A stretch of 23,545 nt of DNA from MGOM01 sp035693825 (GTDB lineage Bacteria > Chloroflexota > Anaerolineae > Anaerolineales > E44-bin32): NCBI GenBank assembly GCA_035693825.1, contig DASSGB010000270.1, positions 1-23,545 on the forward strand, written 5' to 3'. Positions 7,752-16,981 of the stretch are shown here, piece by piece (position 1 is the stretch's first letter; each line of letters opens with the position of its first letter). A program made the translations under genes and the position numbers. The notes beneath the pieces were generated by a model. The model was given only the letters and a program-made list of their open reading frames with translations, did not search any database and was not told the DNA's origin.

Positions 7752-9035
7752 CTATGACGAATCCCGGACCAAGCCCCGCAGGGTCGGAGTGTGGTTGGGG
7801 AAGATCTCATCGATGGACGGATTGTTCAACCTTCGCAGACAGATCTCGGCCAGGACGTCTCGATAGTCGATCGTGACGGCCAGATCGCCGGGAGCGAAGA
7901 GTTGCTCCGGCTCCAGTCCGGGCCACTCGGCGTGCACCCGCCCCCCTTCGACATTCCCGCCCAGAACGAACATGACCCCGGCGTGGCCGTGATCGGTCCC
8001 CAGGCTGGCGTTCTCGTACGCACGGCGGCCGAACTCCGTCATGACGACCAGGATGACATTGTCCATGGAGTTGGCAAGATCGGCATGGAAGGCGGCGAGT
8101 CCCTGCGCCAGTTCCGCCAGCAGGCTTGCCATGAGCCCTTCCGAGCTGCCTTGAGCGAAGTGGGTGTCCCAACCGCCGAGATCCAGGGCGGCCGCTTCAA
8201 GGCCGACATCGGCCTTGATGAGCCCCGCGATCTGGCGCAGCCCGAATCCGTAATTGGTCTCAGGATAGGCCGCGCCGTCTTGAGGCGCGTACGCGGCGGG
8301 ATCAAGATCCGCGAGCGCGTTCAGGATGTGCAGGGTCTCGCGGCCCAGGGCCTGAACCTCACCCTCGCCCTCGTACAGGGTCGCCAGAGTCAACTGCATG
8401 CGCTGCGCAGCCGTCAGGTCGCCTCCGAGATGGAAGTCGGCGATGGACCTGAGCGCGGTGACCGGCACCGCCCCGCGCAGGCTGTGAGGGATCATCTCGC
8501 CCAGGCCGACGGCCCGCAGCGGCGATGAATTGCCCGTGTCCAGGCTGGCCAGATGGCGGGCGATCCAGCCCGAAGCCGGCCCGCGCACGTCGGCCAGGCC
8601 GCGCTCCATGAGTTCCATGGCCTGGAAATGAGAGCGAGACTCGTCCGGCCCCCCACACGCATGGATGACGGCCAGGTGGCCGGCGTCCCACGCCGGCAGG
8701 AGCGGACGCAGCGCCGGATGCCATCCGAAGAAACCGTCGAGATCGACGGCGCGCAACCCGGCCGCGACGCGGCGATCGTCGGGCCGAGGAACGGCGAGCG
8801 TCGGACGATGACGATAGTAGGCCGCCTCCCCATGCGGGACCACCATGTTGAGCGCGTCGGCCGCTCCTCGCAGAAACACAACCACCAACACATCGCCGCG
8901 CGGGCCGGCGTGGGGCGGCGCGAACGCCAGACGCGGCATCCATGCCGGCCAGGCGGCCTGCAGCCGAGGCAGGGCCACGAGAGGCACAGCGGCCAGCGAT
9001 TGAAGGAACGTCCGTCGTGTCACCGGGTAACTCAT
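7752..9035 (-). CDS. DUF1501 family protein, Tat-exported
   Basis: Exported protein of unknown function, 427 residues. The N-terminus has a twin-arginine signal (TRRTFLQSL followed by a hydrophobic stretch and an Ala-rich cleavage region), so it should be exported folded. The body shows DUF1501 hallmarks: DVLVVVFLRGAADALNMVVP, the GGPDESRSHFQAMELME region, LDLGGWDTHFAQG and MTEFGRRAYENASLGTDHGHAG. The last two resemble metal-binding parts of the sulfatase/alkaline phosphatase fold, so a hydrolase activity is possible but unproven. The ATG at 9035 is preceded by GAGGTAGG. The gene starts 12 bases after the DUF1800 stop, and the DUF1800-DUF1501 pairing is widespread in bacteria. It is the last gene of the ECF sigma cluster. 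Confidence 0.88.
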   Translation of the reverse strand: MSYPVTRRTFLQSLAAVPLVALPRLQAAWPAWMPRLAFAPPHAGPRGDVLVVVFLRGAADALNMVVPHGEAAYYRHRPTLAVPRPDDRRVAAGLRAVDLDGFFGWHPALRPLLPAWDAGHLAVIHACGGPDESRSHFQAMELMERGLADVRGPASGWIARHLASLDTGNSSPLRAVGLGEMIPHSLRGAVPVTALRSIADFHLGGDLTAAQRMQLTLATLYEGEGEVQALGRETLHILNALADLDPAAYAPQDGAAYPETNYGFGLRQIAGLIKADVGLEAAALDLGGWDTHFAQGSSEGLMASLLAELAQGLAAFHADLANSMDNVILVVMTEFGRRAYENASLGTDHGHAGVMFVLGGNVEGGRVHAEWPGLEPEQLFAPGDLAVTIDYRDVLAEICLRRLNNPSIDEIFPNHTPTLRGLVRDSS

Positions 9036-9047
9036 CGTCCTACCTCG

Positions 9048-10517
9048 CTACCTCCACTGAAAATCCGGCGAGGCCAACATCCCCGCCACCACCTCCGGAA
9101 CACGGCCCGGCCACGCCGCATCGGAGGCGACTGCCTCCAACGCGGCCTTGGTATTGGAATCTGGTACGTCGCCGAGCAGGATCATGCCCATTCCATCGAT
9201 CATCTCTGAAGAGGTCCTCGGCCCGACGACCTCGAGCCAATCGTCCAGGGGCAGGCGCGTCCCCTTGATCTTGCCCGCGGTCAGGTCCATAGCGAATTGC
9301 CACCGCGGCATCAGCCCGCCTTTCCAGGGTCCGGCTTCGTCGCTCGGGCCGTCCGGCGTGACCCAGGCGAAAGGCAGCTGCCCCATCGCGGCCAGGTGCT
9401 GCTGCAGCCCCGGCCCGGCATCCGTCTGCGCACCGAGCATGCGCAATGAAGACACGACGAAATTCAGAGGGCGCTTGAACTTGGGCGCGGTCGGAAGGGG
9501 CCGGCCGGAGTCCAGCAGAAGCGCCCTCAACGTCGAGGCGATGTCGCCGCGCGTCTCGAGGAACACTCGGGCCACGCGGCTCACAGTCTCGCCCTGGCCT
9601 TCGAGATCCTCGCGGATGAAGCGACGGACGAGTTTGCGCGCCAGATGTTCAGCCGTCGACGGATGTGTGGCCAGCATCTCGATCAGGTCTTCCGCCTCGA
9701 GGCGGCCGGCCGGCTGGACCTGCAGCCCCAGGACCTCTTTCCAGCCGTCGTCGTGAGTCTCCGAGCGGAAGATGAACTCGCCTTTCCACAAGTGGTCGCG
9801 CACTGTCCAGCCGGTGAGACAGCGCGACAGCTCCATCACATCCAGCTGGTTGTAGCCGCCGTCCACCCCGAGGGTGTGCAGCTCCATAAGCTCGCGGGCG
9901 TAGTTCTCGTTCGGCGCATCTTTGACGTTGGCCTGGTTGTCCAGGTAGACCAGCATGGCCGGCGAATGGGCCGAGGCCCACAGGAGGTCGCGGAAGTTCC
10001 CCAGGGCATGCGCTCGGATCACGTCGCGGTCATCGATGGGCTTGAGGAACCACGTGTCGCCCTTGTCGATGAAGATGTTGAAATGGTCGGTCCAGAACTC
10101 CACCATGACTTCGAAGAGCTGGCGGCGGCTGTAGATCTGCCGCAGCAGAGTGGACCGTCTCAACTCTGCGATGACATCCTGACGATCCCACGCAGCCAGA
10201 TCGGCGGCCTGAAGGGACAGCGAGTCCAGGGCGCGCAGGAGGCGGTCCGCGACCGGATCCGCGATCGATCCAGGCGCCAGCTGGTCCTCGAGCCAGGCCT
10301 CCAGGCCCATCGACGATGCGTGCTCGCGTTCCTCGATGGTTGGCCCGAAGGTCAGGCGCTGAAGGACGCCGAAAGCGGAAGAGGTCGGGACGGGCCAGGA
10401 TGGACCGGTTTGAGCCTGCCGGGCCCATTCGGCATGCAGGGGAGAGCAGGCCGAGGCGGCACCTCCGGCTGCAATCCATCCGGCGGCTTTCAGGAACTCA
10501 CGCCGGCCCAGGGGCAT
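9048..10517 (-). CDS. DUF1800 family protein, Tat-exported
   Basis: Exported protein of unknown function, 489 residues. The N-terminus GRREFLKAAG is a strong Tat signal. GGAASAC (about 18-24) could be a lipobox, giving a Tat lipoprotein. The domain is identified by EFWTDHFNIF, by APNENYARELMELHTLGVDGG and by the C-terminal EVVAGMLASPDFQWR. The ATG at 10517 lies only 3 bases after the stop of the upstream membrane-protein gene, so translation is probably coupled. Its usual partner DUF1501 follows directly. No enzymatic function is established for the family to my knowledge. Placement behind an ECF sigma factor and anti-sigma factor implies expression under an envelope or environmental signal (inference). 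Confidence 0.88.
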   Translation of the reverse strand: MPLGRREFLKAAGWIAAGGAASACSPLHAEWARQAQTGPSWPVPTSSAFGVLQRLTFGPTIEEREHASSMGLEAWLEDQLAPGSIADPVADRLLRALDSLSLQAADLAAWDRQDVIAELRRSTLLRQIYSRRQLFEVMVEFWTDHFNIFIDKGDTWFLKPIDDRDVIRAHALGNFRDLLWASAHSPAMLVYLDNQANVKDAPNENYARELMELHTLGVDGGYNQLDVMELSRCLTGWTVRDHLWKGEFIFRSETHDDGWKEVLGLQVQPAGRLEAEDLIEMLATHPSTAEHLARKLVRRFIREDLEGQGETVSRVARVFLETRGDIASTLRALLLDSGRPLPTAPKFKRPLNFVVSSLRMLGAQTDAGPGLQQHLAAMGQLPFAWVTPDGPSDEAGPWKGGLMPRWQFAMDLTAGKIKGTRLPLDDWLEVVGPRTSSEMIDGMGMILLGDVPDSNTKAALEAVASDAAWPGRVPEVVAGMLASPDFQWR

Positions 10518-10520
10518 CTT

Positions 10521-11042
10521 TCAGGCTTGCCCCAGGACGGGCTCGGCTGCGGTGACGGCGCGAGCGCGCGGCATCCAGCGAAACAGACTGAACATCCCCG
10601 CGCCGACGGAAACAATCAGGCAGAGGGGCAGCACCACAAACCATCCGACGAGCGGAAAGGCCGCCGCCAGCTCGAGTGCGACCGCACTGCGCACAAAAGC
10701 GCCTGCAGGACTCGACCCTGCGACGAAAGACTGCAGGTGGCCGGCCATCGCGGAGACGATGGCGGCCGCCCCGATGGTTGCCACCGCCAGCGCGCCGAAG
10801 GCCAGGATCGCTCCTGCGAGTTTCACGAGTCCCAGCGGCACGGCGGAGAACAGCGAGACGAGCGCAATGGTCAGAACGACGCCGCCAAGCCCGAGGAACA
10901 GGCAGCGGTACGGAGTCGATTCGACCCTTTGCTGCGCGCGCCCAACGGCTTCGGGAAACAGGAGCCAGACCCCGGTGAGCAGGCCGGGAAAAGCAATGCC
11001 CAGCGCCAACAGAGTGCCGAACACGGCATAGACGTCGGCCAT
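10521..11042 (-). CDS. Four-helix membrane protein, paralog of the 11237-11725 product
   Basis: I do not recognise a named family. The 173-residue product has about four hydrophobic segments (about residues 4-28, 46-66, 71-98 and 125-152) and a basic C-terminal stretch after the last helix (FRWMPRARA). The frame is open to 11069, but the ATG at 11042 has AGGAGG 5 bases upstream and is the likely start. It resembles the upstream gene product: both contain LFP-x-x-V near the first loop, LGL after it, PLVGWF in the last hydrophobic hairpin and F-x-R at its end. The gene lies between that paralog and DUF1800. Its leader holds a hairpin (11084-11111) and a long palindrome (11168-11193). Confidence 0.72.
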   Translation of the reverse strand: MADVYAVFGTLLALGIAFPGLLTGVWLLFPEAVGRAQQRVESTPYRCLFLGLGGVVLTIALVSLFSAVPLGLVKLAGAILAFGALAVATIGAAAIVSAMAGHLQSFVAGSSPAGAFVRSAVALELAAAFPLVGWFVVLPLCLIVSVGAGMFSLFRWMPRARAVTAAEPVLGQA

Positions 11043-11083
11043 CGAGACCTCCTGGAAGACTGCCGGCATGAGGCAGCCGGTGT

Positions 11084-11111
11084 CGTCTGTATCCGGAAGG
11101 CCTTACAGACG
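11084..11111 (-). promoter_or_regulatory. Hairpin in the leader of the membrane-protein gene
   Basis: CGTCTGTA (11084-11091) and TACAGACG (11104-11111) are perfect 8-bp complements with a 12-base loop, 42-69 bases before the ATG at 11042. It may be an operator or an RNA hairpin. A possible -10 (TATAGA on the minus strand, near 11118-11123) lies just upstream, without a good -35. Confidence 0.35.
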
Positions 11112-11167
11112 AGGAGGTCTATAAGTCGCGGAGAGGTTGTGACCGGCCCTCCGCCCTCCTCGCGCGA

Positions 11168-11193
11168 TAGGGGCGGCTCGCGAGCCGCCCCTA
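11168..11193. repeat. 26-base perfect palindrome (REP-like)
   Basis: TAGGGGCGGCTCG followed at once by its exact reverse complement forms a loop-less 13+13-bp palindrome in the 194-base gap between the two paralogous membrane-protein genes. A degenerate relative with the same TAGGGGCGGCTCG arm occurs at 19459-19471, which suggests a dispersed genomic repeat. Processing or transcript stabilisation between the genes is possible. Confidence 0.65.
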
Positions 11194-11236
11194 CCCGTGC
11201 ACCTGTGTATAGAGACCTGGTGTCAGCCTGAGAGGG

Positions 11237-11725
11237 TCAGCCCATGGTCGGCCGATTCGAACGCCGGCGGAAGAAGCTGATGATGAAACCTCCCGCGCCC
11301 AGGAACGCGGCATATGGAAAGAGGCCGAACCATCCAACGAGGGGAGTGATGCTCCCGAGGGTCATCACGACCGTCCCGAGGACGATGCGCCCCAGCCCGG
11401 ATCGATGAGGGGCGAGCCTCTCGCCGACCAGTCCGCAGACGGCCGCGAGCCCTAACGTGAGGATGATGAAACCCGCCGCCGCGACGACCATCGCCAGGAA
11501 GCGCAACACCGGCCCCTGGGAGATCGAAAGAAGCAGCACGGTCAGCCCGGTCACAAAAAGAAGGTTCACCAGCCCGAGCCAGAACGAGCGGCTCGGCTGG
11601 TCATCTGCCGAACGGCGCGCCATCTCGACAGTAACCGGAAAGAGGGCCGAGACAGCGGCGAACAACGCCGCGAGACAGACCGTCAGAGCCAGGGAGGCAA
11701 TCAGGATCCCGAAGGGTTCTTCCAT
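11237..11725 (-). CDS. Four-helix membrane protein, paralog of the 10521-11042 product
   Basis: A 162-residue membrane protein of unrecognised family with about four hydrophobic segments (about residues 6-30, 49-66, 70-92 and 112-148) and a positively charged tail (FFRRRSNRP). The frame extends upstream, but the ATG at 11725 lies 4 bases after the anti-sigma stop and has GGAG at 8 bases. The longer form would overlap the anti-sigma gene extensively. ITPLVGWFGLFP aligns with FPLVGWFVVLP of the downstream gene, and ALFPVTVEMARR with LLFPEAVGRAQQ, so the pair looks like a tandem duplication. Position next to the anti-sigma gene suggests it belongs to the sigma factor's own regulon or signalling path (inference). 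Confidence 0.72.
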   Translation of the reverse strand: MEEPFGILIASLALTVCLAALFAAVSALFPVTVEMARRSADDQPSRSFWLGLVNLLFVTGLTVLLLSISQGPVLRFLAMVVAAAGFIILTLGLAAVCGLVGERLAPHRSGLGRIVLGTVVMTLGSITPLVGWFGLFPYAAFLGAGGFIISFFRRRSNRPTMG

Positions 11726-11729
11726 GGGG

Positions 11730-12323
11730 CTACTCCGAAGTTCTCCCGTAGGTGCGGATAGGCCTGGCAAGGGAAGGACGAAGAAGGAAGCTGTTGCCCA
11801 GCACTCCCAGGGCCAGGGCGGCGACCCCAAGCCCGATGGCCAGCGGCATGCTCAGGCCTGCGAGTTGAGACGGAACACGAGACCACTCGTCGAAGGCGGC
11901 GGCAAGGGAGGTGATATCGGCCCCGAGGCGGGAGAGAACCGATTCGATCGAAGCCCATGCCGACTGGGCCCACAGCGTGACGGCCATGAGCGACGAGCCG
12001 GTCAGCACGGGACCGATCCAGTCCGCCAGGCGCGGCCATAGGTAAGCCGCCACCCCGGCCGCCCCGAGAGTCTCGAAGACCGCCACCCAGTTCAGCACCC
12101 TAGTCTCGGATCTGGAGCCAAGGCGCGCCAGAACGGACGGGGAAAGATCGTGAGAGAGCGTCAGCTCCGGCAGCCCGCGCAAGGCCGCTTCCACCCGCTC
12201 GAGCCGGGCGAGCCGGGTGCGGCACTCATGACATGTTTGCAGATGGAGCCGAGCCTTGCGGACGGCGGCGCCCTGGAGGCGCCCGTCGAAGTACTCGTTC
12301 AGCCAGGCTTCATCCAGATGCAT
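11730..12323 (-). CDS. Zinc-binding anti-sigma factor (membrane-anchored)
   Basis: A 197-residue protein predicted to hold the neighbouring ECF sigma factor inactive at the membrane until a signal arrives. The N-terminal zinc-finger anti-sigma domain shows H27-x3-C31-x2-C34 (HLQTCHEC) after a helical segment. Beyond about residue 75 are two or three hydrophobic stretches (LNWVAVFETLGAAGVAAYLW, WIGPVLTGSSLMAV and LAIGLGVAALALGVLG), so it is membrane-bound with more than the usual single helix. The ATG at 12323 has GGAGGT 5 bases upstream and overlaps the end of the sigma gene by 14 bases, which is typical of sigma/anti-sigma pairs. The frame is open upstream to 12377, but that longer form would be an improbable Arg-rich extension. 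Confidence 0.86.
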   Translation of the reverse strand: MHLDEAWLNEYFDGRLQGAAVRKARLHLQTCHECRTRLARLERVEAALRGLPELTLSHDLSPSVLARLGSRSETRVLNWVAVFETLGAAGVAAYLWPRLADWIGPVLTGSSLMAVTLWAQSAWASIESVLSRLGADITSLAAAFDEWSRVPSQLAGLSMPLAIGLGVAALALGVLGNSFLLRPSLARPIRTYGRTSE

Positions 12324-12888
12324 GGCCGACCTCCGCCTCCGGGCTCTGAAGCTGGCGCGCCAGCAAGCGCCGGGCACGGAACAGATGGGTCTTGATATCG
12401 CTGAGCGGCAGCGCCAGGGACCGGGCCATCTCTTCGTAGCTCATGTCATGGAAATGGCGCAGCTCGATCACGGCTCGATAGTGGGCCGGTAGGCGCGTGA
12501 GCGCCAGCCGGAGCCGGTTGGCCTGATCGGCCCGCTCATGGACTTCGGCCGGGTCCGGCTGGCCGACATCGATCGGATCGTCGTACTCCTCGTCGAGCGA
12601 CAGCCGCGGCGGCGAGTGCTTTTGCAGGGAGTTCAGGCACAGGTTGGCGGCCACTTTTCGGATCCAGGGCCCGAAAGGGCGTTCGACGTCGAACGTCTCC
12701 AGACGTTGGTAGGCCCGCAGGAAAGCGTCCTGCGCCAGGTCCTCGGCCTCCTGGCGCTCTCCGAGCATCCGGTAGCAGACATTGAAGACCGAAGTCTGAT
12801 AACGCCGCACCAGTTCGCCATAGGCGTCGATCCTGCCGCGGCGGGTCTGCTCCACCAGGTCGCGGTCTGGGGAGCCTTCCATGGGCAT
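12310..12888 (-). CDS. ECF-type RNA polymerase sigma factor (sigma-24/SigW-like)
   Basis: A 192-residue alternative sigma factor. Region 2 covers about residues 10-90 (AYGELVRRYQTSVFNVCYRML, EAEDLAQDAFLRAYQ and WIRKVAANLCLN), and region 4 about 125-180 (LTRLPAHYRAVIELRHFHDMSYEEMA and LSDIKTHLFRARRLLARQL). There is no region 1 or 3, as normal for ECF factors. The start may be M1 (12888) or M3 (12882); neither has a clear Shine-Dalgarno. It heads a gene set that continues through the anti-sigma factor, two membrane proteins, DUF1800 and DUF1501, all on the minus strand, and probably directs transcription of that set. I could not identify a self-recognised promoter motif upstream. Confidence 0.93.
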   Translation of the reverse strand: MPMEGSPDRDLVEQTRRGRIDAYGELVRRYQTSVFNVCYRMLGERQEAEDLAQDAFLRAYQRLETFDVERPFGPWIRKVAANLCLNSLQKHSPPRLSLDEEYDDPIDVGQPDPAEVHERADQANRLRLALTRLPAHYRAVIELRHFHDMSYEEMARSLALPLSDIKTHLFRARRLLARQLQSPEAEVGHASG

Positions 12889-12931
12889 AGGGTACTACAG
12901 GGCCCTCGTGGGGAAAGTCGCGGCGAGACGC

Positions 12932-13025
12932 CACGATAGGTGATTGGTGATAGGTGATTCGTGATCCGGGCGAGAGGACCCGAAGCACCGGGGCACCGAC
13001 CGCTGATGGCCGATGGCCGACGGCC
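12932..13025. repeat. Compound STRR-like array, site 1 (heptamers, octamers, heptamers)
   Basis: The 140-base gap between the sigma gene start and the gyrB stop holds three tandem arrays. At 12932-12966 are five heptamers, the last four being GGTGATT, GGTGATA, GGTGATT and CGTGATC. At 12983-12998 are two octamers, AAGCACCG and GGGCACCG. At 13005-13025 are three heptamers of the type GATGGCC. Two similar compound arrays occur at 15994-16055 and 23029-23256. Period-7 tandem repeats resemble cyanobacterial STRR sequences. Confidence 0.75.
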
Positions 13026-13028
13026 GGT

Positions 13029-14957
<1,929 letters not shown>

Positions 14958-14976
14958 CTTGGTCCGTCTCCTCTGA

Positions 14977-15963
14977 TTACCCGCTGGATACCGGCGGCGA
15001 GACGGCAAGCTGACGCATCGCCTGCCACCATTCGCGCCGTCCGGAATAGAACGCATAACTCGCCGCGACCAACATCGCGCTGACAAATGCATGCCCGACG
15101 ACGGCCAGCCCCGAAAACCAGCTGTCGGGTTCGGGCAACAGCCACACCAGTCCCGCCAACCGGTCGACCGCCAGGAGCACGGCCAGCAGGCCCGTCGTGC
15201 CCAGCAGATTCCACCGCACCAGGTCGATGCTCTCTCGCATCGCCGGAAACAGCCCCAGGTGATGCCGGACCATCCCGTGCGGAGTGAAGACGAGATAGAT
15301 CGCGCCCCAGAACGCCAGGCTGAAGCCCACGAACAGGACGCCGATCCCCAGCAACGGCACCAACAACGAGACCACCGTCGCCACGGCCAACGTTCCCGTC
15401 CCGAACAATGCCAGCCCCATGTACACGAGGCCGGCCAGCCCCAGCATGCCGCCCCACAGGCGCCAGCCCGAGATGGGCGTGGTGCTCTCCGGCAGCGGGC
15501 GAGCGATCAACGTGTGAAACGCCGCACCCAGCCCCAGCCCCACGACGGTCAGGGCCATCCAGGTCAGGCCGGCCCCCAGACCGCCGGCCAGCTCGGCCAC
15601 CGCGGGACGCCCAAAAGGCGAACCCGGAGGCATCGTCCCGGCCATGAGGCTGGGAATTCCCACCGGAAAACTGCTCAGGGCCGAGAGCAGGTTGAAACGC
15701 GAGCCTGCCTCCAGTAGCGTGTCTCGCAACGCGGCAGCCCGCTCTGCCCACGCAGGATCGGACGAGGCCATGCCGCTCACGGCCAGGGCCGCCTGCCGGA
15801 AAAGTCCCTCCACACCCAGATGAGGTCCGAGCCAGAGAGCCGAGTCCAGAACCAGCGGGGGCAAAATCAAGTACGGACGGGCCGCGATCCGGTCAAAACC
15901 TCGGGCCAGCGCCGCAAAAACGCCGATCGGAGGCGATGCCGGCCGAAGAGCGGGGCGGTCCAC
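14977..15963 (-). CDS. Six-helix integral membrane protein of unknown function
   Basis: I recognise no named family. From the GTG at 15963 the product is 328 residues with about six hydrophobic segments, mostly Gly/Ala/Leu-rich. An amphipathic N-terminal part (FAALARGFDRIAARPYLILPPLVLD) precedes the first helix. A later segment with WGAIYLVFTPHGMVRHHLG resembles multi-pass proteins of the DUF975/YciC-like kind only loosely. The frame runs up to an ATG at 16029, but those first residues would be encoded by the heptamer/octamer repeat array. An extended -10 box at 15972-15980 places the transcription start at about the GTG, arguing for 15963 as a leaderless start; TTG at 15981 is the other option. 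It lies 19 bases upstream of gyrB in the same direction. Confidence 0.7.
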   Translation of the reverse strand: MDRPALRPASPPIGVFAALARGFDRIAARPYLILPPLVLDSALWLGPHLGVEGLFRQAALAVSGMASSDPAWAERAAALRDTLLEAGSRFNLLSALSSFPVGIPSLMAGTMPPGSPFGRPAVAELAGGLGAGLTWMALTVVGLGLGAAFHTLIARPLPESTTPISGWRLWGGMLGLAGLVYMGLALFGTGTLAVATVVSLLVPLLGIGVLFVGFSLAFWGAIYLVFTPHGMVRHHLGLFPAMRESIDLVRWNLLGTTGLLAVLLAVDRLAGLVWLLPEPDSWFSGLAVVGHAFVSAMLVAASYAFYSGRREWWQAMRQLAVSPPVSSG

Positions 15964-15971
15964 GAACGGAT

Positions 15972-15980
15972 ATTCTACCA
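15972..15980 (-). promoter_or_regulatory. Extended -10 promoter of the membrane protein-gyrB unit
   Basis: TGGTAGAAT on the minus strand is an extended -10 element. The -10 box ends 8 bases before the GTG at 15963, so transcription would begin at or next to the start codon (leaderless mRNA). No -35 box is evident. This placement decides the start chosen for the gene. Confidence 0.55.
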
Positions 15981-15993
15981 AAGAACGCTGAGT

Positions 15994-16055
15994 CGTGGTG
16001 CGTGATACGTGATTCGGTGAAACAGGCACCGCGGCACCAGGGCACCAGGCAACGG
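15994..16055. repeat. Compound STRR-like array, site 2 (heptamers then octamers)
   Basis: In the gap between two divergent genes, three tandem heptamers (CGTGGTG, CGTGATA and CGTGATT, 15994-16014) are followed by four octamers (AGGCACCG, CGGCACCA, GGGCACCA and GGCAACGG, 16024-16055). Order and orientation of the two modules are the same as at 12932-12998. The rest of the gap shows no other structure beyond the two promoters. Confidence 0.7.
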
Positions 16056-16109
16056 GGAACCGATGACCTCTACGGCGAACGCCGATGGCGTCCCACCTCC
16101 CGAATCCGA

Positions 16110-16115
16110 TAGAAT
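16110..16115 (+). promoter_or_regulatory. -10 box of the SAM hydroxide adenosyltransferase-murA unit
   Basis: TAGAAT ends 9 bases before the ATG at 16125, so the mRNA probably starts within a base or two of the start codon. No -35 match and only a weak AGG-type ribosome site are visible. This is one of four promoters in the window with that geometry. Confidence 0.45.
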
Positions 16116-16124
16116 CCCAGGCGC

Positions 16125-16979
16125 ATGAAAGACGTCACCATCGGTCTCCTGACCGACTTCGGCCTCGACGACACGTACGTGGGCGTGATGAAGGCTGTCA
16201 TCGCCGGCCTTGCGCCGCGCGCCCGCATCATCGATCTCACTCACAACCTTCCCCCAGGGGACATTCGCCTGGGGGCGTTCAAGCTCTGGCAGAGCGCAGC
16301 CTTCTTCCCTTCGGGTTCCATCCTGGTGGCCGTCGTCGATCCGGGGGTCGGCACGCAGCGGCGGGCAGTCGCCGTCGCATGGCGGCACCTCACGCTGATC
16401 GCGCCCGACAACGGTTTGTTGACCTATCTTCTGGCGGAGGCGCCGCCGAAGCTTGCGGTGACTCTGTCCCGGCCTGAGTATCGCCTCCCCCACCCCAGCT
16501 CGACCTTCCACGGACGTGATATCTTCGCTCCCGTCGCCGGCCACCTTGCGCGAGGTGCACACCTGGACAAGCTGGGCCCGCCGGCTCGGGATCTCGTCCG
16601 ATTCGACTGGCCGCGCCTGGAGCTGCTGGAGGGACCGCAGTTGAGGGGTGAGTTGCTGCACCACGATCGTTTCGGCAACTGGATCACCAGCCTCGGCCGA
16701 CTCTCAGACGTCGACGGCGAGTTGGATCTGCAGCCGTGGCTCCCTTCTTGCGCTCCCGCGCGGCTGCCGCTCCTGGTTCGATTGCGGGCCCTATTGCCAA
16801 CGGGCCTGGCGCTTCCGATACAGCGCACGTTCGCCGACGTGGCACCGGGGACGGTCCTGGCCTACATCGGTAGCGAAGGCCTGCTGGAAATCGCCGTGAA
16901 CCGCGGATCCGCCGCCGCCAGGCTGCCTCTCGAATCCGGACAAGAGGTTCTCCTCACCTACGAAGGGCGGACAGGTTAA
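16125..16979 (+). CDS. SAM hydroxide adenosyltransferase (DUF62 family)
   Basis: Cytoplasmic enzyme predicted to split S-adenosylmethionine with hydroxide into adenosine and methionine, the activity described for most DUF62 proteins. The protein is 284 residues. It shows TDFG at 10-13 near the N-terminus, the conserved catalytic triad D72 (VVDPGVG), R79 (GTQRR) and H129 (TFHGRD), plus the DNGLLTYLL and HHDRFGNWITS segments of the family. Fluorinase and chlorinase are rare relatives; the intact Asp-Arg-His triad favours the hydroxide enzyme. The stop lies 2 bases before murA, so the two genes are co-transcribed and probably coupled. The biological reason for the pairing with murA is not obvious. 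Confidence 0.9.
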   Translation: MKDVTIGLLTDFGLDDTYVGVMKAVIAGLAPRARIIDLTHNLPPGDIRLGAFKLWQSAAFFPSGSILVAVVDPGVGTQRRAVAVAWRHLTLIAPDNGLLTYLLAEAPPKLAVTLSRPEYRLPHPSSTFHGRDIFAPVAGHLARGAHLDKLGPPARDLVRFDWPRLELLEGPQLRGELLHHDRFGNWITSLGRLSDVDGELDLQPWLPSCAPARLPLLVRLRALLPTGLALPIQRTFADVAPGTVLAYIGSEGLLEIAVNRGSAAARLPLESGQEVLLTYEGRTG

Positions 16980-16981
16980 CC

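Noticed and set aside
9645..11231. Plus-strand open frame of 528 codons
   Set aside because: Antisense to DUF1800 and the membrane-protein gene; composition is low-complexity Gln/Arg/Gly/His.
14958..15092. Longer GyrB start at 15092
   Set aside because: It would overlap the upstream membrane-protein gene by over 100 bases. The GTG at 14957 has a good AGAGGAG and gives the normal GyrB N-terminus.
15964..16029. Upstream ATG (16029) for the membrane protein before gyrB
   Set aside because: Those residues would be encoded by the tandem repeat array, with no ribosome site; the extended -10 box lies downstream of this ATG.
16125..16979. Fluorinase or chlorinase
   Set aside because: The intact Asp-Arg-His triad and the housekeeping context beside murA fit the much commoner SAM hydroxide adenosyltransferases.
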